DNA of 33,087 nucleotides from Zelonia costaricensis (taxonomy: Eukaryota; Euglenozoa; Kinetoplastea; Trypanosomatida; Trypanosomatidae). The notes under the pieces were generated by a model. It was not told the DNA's origin, made no database searches, and saw nothing but the letters and a program-made list of their open reading frames with translations. The stretch lies in NCBI GenBank assembly GCA_030849075.1, contig JASAOO010003259.1, positions 1-33,087 on the forward strand. The letters are read 5' to 3'. Below, one piece after another: positions 27,543 through 33,087 of the stretch (positions are counted from its first letter, which is position 1; each line of letters opens with the position of its first letter). The translations under genes and the position numbers were made by a program.

Positions 27543-28709
27543 GCACATAGACATACACACGCACACATTAGGGGGAAAGGACGTGACGTAAAAGCTTGAA
27601 AGCGCAGCGAGAGAGAGAGAAATGCTCATGCAGGCGTGTTGGCTTCTCTTACCTTTTTTTCTTCTTCTTCTTCCGCTCTGCCTTCGACTGTGTCGCATGG
27701 AGGGTGGGCGGGAGCCGTGCCGCACTCCGTCCTGGACGCACACATTCCACTGACGTCAGGCACGTGGTGCCAGGAGGGTGTGGCTGGCGTTGAAAGAGGG
27801 GGGAGGGGTGTGGAGGGCCGTCAGACACGCGCGGCACCGTGGGACGCCACTGCGTCGGGTCGAGTGCCGTGGATGGTGAGCAGGCACCTCCCTGGAGCTG
27901 CACCGCGATGCGGTGCCCTCCTCTTGTGCAGACATGCTGCGGCAGTCCCCCACCATCCCCCCCCCCTCCTCTTCAACACCCAGAGCCAACAGGGTGAAGG
28001 AGAGCACACAAAACTCAGGGTGAAGCAGCAAGGCAAAGGTAAAAGGTGAAACGAGAATAGTATCCACACACACCACCACCACATAGTGCATCCTTCTGCG
28101 ATAGCGTAACAGGAACGCAAACGCACACACGTGTGCGCGGGCGCGTGCATGGGGGCAGACGTGAGCCACACGCGGCAGCAGAACTCCGCTGTCCCTTCTA
28201 CATGGAGGGAGACCGCGAGCTGCGCCGCAGCGAGGCCGAACAACACGACCGCGACGCCCGGTAGCGGAAGAGGGAAAGAATGGAGGACGAGAAGAGCAAA
28301 CAACCAAAAGAAAAGAAAATAGGGTGCGCCAACGCCGCACGCACATCCACCATTGCCGCCCTCCATCGTGCAAGGAAGAAAAAGAAAGCCGACGCCCAAG
28401 TGCGGCCGTGTGACTTGACCTCAGCTTGACGTGGACAGAAGTAGTGCACACGGCAAAGCTGCACACCGAAGTTGGCGGCCTTTATTGCGATGCGCCCGGT
28501 ACCCTCGGTCGTGCACGCTGAGGCTGCACTGCACATACACACATACACACGCGAAAGCGTAGCATGGTGCAAGCAAGCGCAGGAAAGACAGCAAAGGCGC
28601 CCAGGGCGAAGGCGCGCGCAGCATCAGTGCGGCGCTCTACCACAGGGGGAAAAGAAATTTCACAAGCATAAACGAAAGGACGCGCGTACCATATAAATGA
28701 AAGCCTAAT

Positions 28710-28739
28710 GCACACACACACACACATACACACACACAC
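28710..28739. repeat. (CA)n microsatellite just 3' of the four-span gene
   Basis: A CA repeat with one TA interruption lies 30 nt beyond the stop codon of the four-span membrane protein, at the start of its 3' UTR. Confidence 0.85.
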
Positions 28740-28769
28740 TTTTTTCTTCGTGGCTCTCGCCACGCGGGT

Positions 28770-30488
28770 CTACTCCAGCGACTTGCCGCGTGACGGCGTG
28801 TGGTACTGCGGCGGTGGCAGCGCGTCGGCCGCCTTCGATGTCGCGCTGCTCTCGCGCGACTTGGCGACGGCGGTTTGCGGCGCCGCCGCCTCCGTCTGCC
28901 ACGGCGCCGTGCGCGCTTCGTCGCCCTTCACCGTGCCCCCGGTGGCGTCGGGACTCCGAAACTCCAGCGGAAGCGCCGCCATCGTTGTCGCCGGGAACGC
29001 AGAACCAGCAGCAGCCGCGACATGTGGCGGTGCCGACGCCGGCGGTGGAGCGGCCTTGCCAGGCGGGGTGTAGACCGCCGTGGCCGGAGCCTCGCGCACA
29101 TCACGCGTGGCGAACGCCGCCCCATGGGATGGGGAGCCAGACTGCCGCACCTCGACCCCGTCCGCTACGGGACGCGTTGCGTCGGCGGGGCTGCGGCGCG
29201 TGTACTCGTACGCCCCGTACACGGCGGTGCCGCCCTCCACGCGGTGCGCGGCGACGGACGTTCCTGCGCTTGACCCCAGCGGTGCCGTCACTGCGGCGTG
29301 CTCGGTTGCCCCGGTGGCGTGTGCCGGCAGGGGCGAACGGGCGTGTGCGGGGGTCTGGGCCGGGGGCTGCATTGGCATGGGCAGCGGCGGCGTCGCGACA
29401 GTGCGCATGGCGACATCGCGCTCGTAGCCGATGTGTTCGTCCCGCGTGGTGTGCTCGGTGTGCGCCACGTAGCGCGCCGCTGCACGGCCGCTGGCGTACC
29501 GCCCGTTGTGCGCCGGCGTGGCCTGGGTCACACAGAGCCGCAGCCCGGCGACGCACGGGATGGCGAGCAGGAGGAACGCAACGAGGCCGATCGCAGTGAG
29601 GGCGACGAAGACTCCAAAGCCAACACTCAGCCGCGCAAACTCGTCATCCTCGTCCTCCACTTCACGCAGAATCTCCTGCGTGTAGAAGTTCGCCATCAGC
29701 GCCATGGTGACAAGGCCGCAGAAGGTGGCGGCGACGAACATGGAGAAGGTGGCAATGCCGATCTCGCGGTCCCTGCGGGCGCGTTCGCGCCGCCGCTCGT
29801 ACTCCTCATCGTGCCGCACCGCGGCCTCTACCGCCGCCGCCGCCGCAGCATCCGCGGCGCGAGAGTCGTGGCCGGCGTGCTTGTTCGCGTGTGAGGCCCG
29901 CATCCTTCGCCTGCAGCCGTTCCACGAGGCATACACGATGGCCAGCACGGCGCTGACAAAGCTGAGCACCACGGTGAGGATGGCCATGGCCTTCTCGCCC
30001 TCGTTGTGCTGGCGCGGGTAGCGGCGTGTCCTGACCCGCTTGATACGCGAGCGCACACTTTGCCAGACACTGAAGGTGTAGCGAGACTTGGTGGTCGTGT
30101 ACTGGCAGAAGGGCACAATCTGGCCCGCAATCGCCAGCGCCGTCATGACCACCGCGAGCAACGCCAGCACCGCACGCATGCACTGCATCCTCGCCGACAC
30201 CTTGCCGTCACCGCCAAGGTGGTGGTCATCGTTGTGGGCTCCGTAGTGGTGGTAGTCCACATCAGCCCCAACGCTGTAGTCGCGGACGGCGTACAGCGGC
30301 TTCGACGAGGTCCTCGTGTCCATGGTGAGCGTCCCCGTTGTGCGGCTGCCGTGGTCCAGTGCCACCGCGCCCACATCTGCGTACGCGCTGTCGTGGAAGT
30401 CGCAGGTGCCAGCGCCTGCGGGGCTGGGCGACCACTGCGCGCCCTCCCCCGCGCCCCCAGCCCAGTGCATCTCCTGATGCCGGCTCAT
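28770..30488 (-). CDS. Four-span membrane protein, amastin/claudin-like layout
   Basis: The 572-aa protein has a polar N-terminus of about 103 aa rich in His, Asp and Gly. Four hydrophobic spans follow at about 104-128 (AVLALLAVVMTALAIAG), 166-188 (AILTVVLSFVSAVLAIVY), 241-266 and 285-313. After span 1 comes IVPFCQYTTTKSRYTFSVW, then a basic loop; GEKAMAI precedes span 2. This arrangement recalls amastins, four-span surface proteins of trypanosomatids, but the typical amastin Cys/Trp-Gly signature is not clearly present. Between spans 2 and 3 lies a charged loop (EEYERRRERARRDREIG). The C-terminal 259 residues are Ala/Pro/Thr/Gly-rich and probably cytoplasmic and disordered. Amastins are usually around 200 aa, so the tails would be large additions. 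The first ATG in frame is at 30488. The gene is secure; the family label is tentative. Confidence 0.8.
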   Translation of the reverse strand: MSRHQEMHWAGGAGEGAQWSPSPAGAGTCDFHDSAYADVGAVALDHGSRTTGTLTMDTRTSSKPLYAVRDYSVGADVDYHHYGAHNDDHHLGGDGKVSARMQCMRAVLALLAVVMTALAIAGQIVPFCQYTTTKSRYTFSVWQSVRSRIKRVRTRRYPRQHNEGEKAMAILTVVLSFVSAVLAIVYASWNGCRRRMRASHANKHAGHDSRAADAAAAAAVEAAVRHDEEYERRRERARRDREIGIATFSMFVAATFCGLVTMALMANFYTQEILREVEDEDDEFARLSVGFGVFVALTAIGLVAFLLLAIPCVAGLRLCVTQATPAHNGRYASGRAAARYVAHTEHTTRDEHIGYERDVAMRTVATPPLPMPMQPPAQTPAHARSPLPAHATGATEHAAVTAPLGSSAGTSVAAHRVEGGTAVYGAYEYTRRSPADATRPVADGVEVRQSGSPSHGAAFATRDVREAPATAVYTPPGKAAPPPASAPPHVAAAAGSAFPATTMAALPLEFRSPDATGGTVKGDEARTAPWQTEAAAPQTAVAKSRESSATSKAADALPPPQYHTPSRGKSLE

Positions 30489-30734
30489 GACGCACAAAGG
30501 ACAGGCGGATCAGGGCTTACAGGAAGGGACGCCTCCTCCAGACACGTGCACGTGGACCGACCGGAGGCAGGCGATGTACGCCGGCAAGACACCGATCGCC
30601 GGTGCGAGTCGGTTCCTCAACGCAGGGGAGAGGAAGACCAGGACGGCGGAACGCAGCAGCAGGGCGGAGCGGGAGAAGCGTGCGCGTTGGAGGGCGCTGA
30701 TGCACGGCTGCGCACAACGGAAACAATGAGATAG

Positions 30735-30758
30735 CGTGTGTGTGTGTGTGTGTGTGTG
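30735..30758. repeat. (TG)n microsatellite upstream of the four-span gene
   Basis: Uninterrupted GT dinucleotides on the plus strand, about 250 nt upstream of the minus-strand start codon. Confidence 0.85.
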
Positions 30759-30856
30759 CCTTGGTGTGATGTCGTGCGCTACAGTGACGAAAAGCAAGCC
30801 TTGACGGAATTCAATGTGCGAGGAGAGGAGCGGGAAGTAAAGTACACAAGTGTCGA

Positions 30857-30908
30857 CTTGCAACGTGTGCATGTGTGTGGGGGGAGGAGGGGAGGGGGGG
30901 GAAGAGAA
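30857..30908 (-). promoter_or_regulatory. Candidate trans-splice acceptor for the four-span gene
   Basis: On the minus strand a long C/T tract (plus-strand G/A 30870-30908) is followed by its first AG at 30858-30857, giving a 5' UTR of about 370 nt. Confidence 0.5.
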
Positions 30909-31243
30909 GGTGCAGTGAGTTATGGATAGAGTCAGCACTCGAAGTTGGTATGTGCGCACCAAGGCGGAAGTGGGTCACGGCACGTATGGGGTGGGGAGGG
31001 GGAAGCTGAGGAACGCCCAGGTCGACAGGGCCATGCCTCGCGGCCTGCGACGGTGACGCCAAATAAGAGCGGCATCCAGTTCATTGCGACTTTCCCGTCC
31101 CATGCCGATCACCACACGCGCACCTGCCCTTCACGCGAATCTGGGAGGTGAAGAGGAGGAGGCACGGAATGGAGGTGCTACCACGCGTCGTCGTTGCCAA
31201 CCCTCCCCCCCCCCTCCCCATCCCTTGACTGGCGCGACTTTGT

Positions 31244-31270
31244 GGGGGGGATAGGGGGGGGGGGGGGGGG
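31244..31270 (+). repeat. G-run of 7 then 17 bases
   Basis: Seven G (31244-31250) are separated by ATA from seventeen G (31254-31270). The run could form a G-quadruplex on the plus strand or act as a C-tract on the transcribed-sense minus strand. The exact run length may be unreliable, because homopolymers are error-prone. Confidence 0.8.
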
Positions 31271-33087
31271 CGCTGGGAAGCACACGGAAGAGGGGACGGC
31301 AAGGGGGACATCGCGCACGCCGTCCTCCTCTGCACCAGTGGTTTCCGCCGCAGCCTCGATGGGCTGTTGTGTAGCTTGGGGATGGTCGCCTTCTTCAGCT
31401 TCATCACTCTTCGCTTTTATTCCGTACGTGGCTCAACACCGCAGCGTTGGTGGCCTGACGTCAGGAGGCGAGGAGGGGGGGGTTGCGTGGGGGGGGGGGG
31501 GTGAGGGGAGGGGACGATGCAAGAAGACACACGAGGAGCCTCAAGGTACATCAATACACGCACACGCACACACACACATTCGCCATTCAGGCCTTCCCCT
31601 CTCCCTCCACTCCCCGCCGACTCCTGCCCGCATGGCGAGTCCCCGCGTGGGCGGTGCGGGGCACAAAGACTGCAGAAGAGGGGCGCAGGACCGCGCGTGT
31701 GGGCGATGTGCGCTGCCCGTCCGTCTACGTCTTTGCGCCGCGTGCCGCCACTCTGGTGCACGCAAGGGTGCCGGCCAGTCGTTCAGGGAGGGGAAGAGGA
31801 GGAAGAGCGCTGTGGGCGCACTGGCGCATCGTGGGAGAGTCGGGAGAGGAGCTGCGGGTGACGCAGCCGGGCAGAGTGGGAGACACCCACCCCCTCCGTG
31901 CATCCGGCAGCAGTGAGCCGCCGCCAGCGCCAGGGGGAGTCAAGGAGCGTGCGAAGAGGGAGGACGGGAGCACAAAACAAAATGCTGAGGAAACCCACGG
32001 AAGGAGGAGCAAGTAGGGAGCAGCACGCCACGGTGAAGGGGGGAGAAGGAGAAACGGGGCGCGTGGCGTGGCACACACACACACACGCATGGAAACACCA
32101 GAGCGCAGGTGCGCACACGCAGAAACACGCATACACGTTAAGGTCATGGCTGTGTGGTGGCCACTGGGGGAGAACAGACGGGTCGAGGAGCGGGAGCAGG
32201 GCAGCCCTTATTTGCCAAACAAAGAAAAAGAGTCGCTGATAACCCGAAGCGGTGGGGAGGGGGAAAGGAGGGAGGAGGCAGACGCCCAAAACTGAAGTGG
32301 AGGGACAACGGCACGCGCCGCGTCAACAAGAAAAACAGTCACCACAAAGCTAGAGGAGCACGGCCAAGAAGAACGAAAAGGCAGCACAGCACCACCACAA
32401 CACCCCGCACCGGAGACCACGACCTCGGAAACGAACAACAGCGCAAACCAACAGAGCGGAGCACGATGCAAGAGACGGAGGGAGATGGGGAGGTGGGGGC
32501 CGCGAGAAGGGAACAGCTCGGGAGGAAGCATAAAAAACGGTTCAAGAGGAAAAGCGCACGGGGGAGCCATACAGGACGGAGTCGGTGAAGTACTCGAATT
32601 GCACACGCGCGCGCGCGCACGTTCGCTTCAGATGCGCGGCTCAAGACGCGTAAAGCGACGAGACAAAAGAAGCTCAGAAAACTGAAGCTGTTGTTTCACA
32701 TTTACTAGCAAATTCGCAACCGCCACAAACCCCACACACACACACACGCAGAGTTGCACGGGTGCGCCACGTCCTTGTCCGGCCGCGCCCCGCATTTCCT
32801 GCCTCCTGCGTGCGTCTGCTTGTGGTGGATGCTGCGAGGGAGAGCGACAGGCTGTGCCGCGGCAAGGGGGGGGGAGAGAGTGGTGCACACGGACGTCAGC
32901 GGCACTGCGCATCACCGCGTGAGAAGGGAGAGGGGGCAGGCGGCGGGAAGGACACAGCGGATGTCCAAGACCGACCCACGGGGGGACAAGGGAAAACAAG
33001 GCACCAATGAGCAGCGCGTTGTGAGAGGTAGAGAGCAAGGGAAGGTCAGTATGTAAAGGAAGAACGGATGTAAAGCAAACGTGCGTC

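Larger units (their letters stand above)
25925..28769 (-). other. 2.8-kb gene-poor region of the minus-strand unit
   Basis: No reading frame on either strand has family-like sequence; translations are Cys/Ser/Arg/Val low-complexity strings. The plus strand has a T17-like run (about 26459-26475), purine tracts (26217-26250, 26940-26965, 27277-27330, 27440-27475) and CA repeats (27523-27542, 28710-28739). The region probably holds a long 3' UTR for the four-span protein and the 5' UTR of the 154-aa gene. A non-coding RNA cannot be excluded by eye. Confidence 0.6.
30489..33087 (-). other. Gene-poor region upstream of the four-span gene
   Basis: No convincing gene in about 2.6 kb. The plus strand is rich in G and GA tracts, including a (TG)n repeat (30735-30758), a G17 run (31254-31270) and G-runs near 31480-31500. 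These read as C/T tracts on the minus strand. It probably holds the 5' UTR of the four-span gene and the 3' UTR of a gene beyond the right edge. Open frames encode Pro/Ser/Arg/Gly low-complexity sequence. Confidence 0.6.

Noticed and set aside
27039..28466. Two minus-strand open frames of 234 and 236 codons in the gene-poor region
   Set aside because: They consist mainly of Cys/Ser/Val/Arg strings from TG repeats and C/T tracts; no conserved blocks.
31194..31916. 240-codon plus-strand open frame near the right edge
   Set aside because: Gly/Ser/Arg-rich translation of G-runs, and on the opposite strand to the local gene block.

Overview
The window looks like nuclear DNA of a trypanosomatid of the Leishmania group (Leishmaniinae). 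It is GC-rich. No coding region needs an intron. Genes lie in long same-strand blocks separated by 0.5-2.8 kb of pyrimidine-rich DNA, with T- or CT-tracts followed by an AG, the pattern of spliced-leader trans-splicing sites. TG/CA microsatellites are frequent. The genus cannot be fixed from the sequence alone. There are no bacterial-type promoters, ribosome binding sites, mobile elements or CRISPR arrays.

Left block, plus strand, about 1-23.2 kb, read left to right: a very large OSCA/CSC1 (TMEM63-like) channel (1700-6208); coatomer delta subunit (7616-9250); ribosomal protein eL39, only 51 aa (10918-11073); an unrecognised 372-aa protein (12387-13505); an arrestin-domain protein whose frame is broken at an ambiguous base N (14803-15934); an unrecognised helical protein (17744-18901); a small protein with a basic patch and acidic tail (19856-20296); and a protein joining a NYN/LabA-like N-terminal domain to five WW domains (21152-23185).

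Right block, minus strand, about 24.2-33.1 kb, read right to left: a four-span membrane protein of amastin/claudin-like layout (30488-28770); an unrecognised 154-aa protein (25924-25460); and an EMAPII/AIMP1-type tRNA-binding protein (24943-24209).

The two blocks converge on 23.2-24.2 kb. A single tRNA-Gln(CTG) gene with A and B boxes and a T5 terminator lies there, as expected for a trypanosomatid convergent strand-switch region where Pol II transcription ends. Base composition flips at the same place: C/T tracts dominate the plus strand to the left and G/A tracts to the right.

The genes do not form one pathway, which is normal for trypanosomatid polycistronic units. The items most worth following are the NYN-like/WW protein, the enlarged CSC1 channel, the arrestin gene interrupted at the N, and the strand-switch region.
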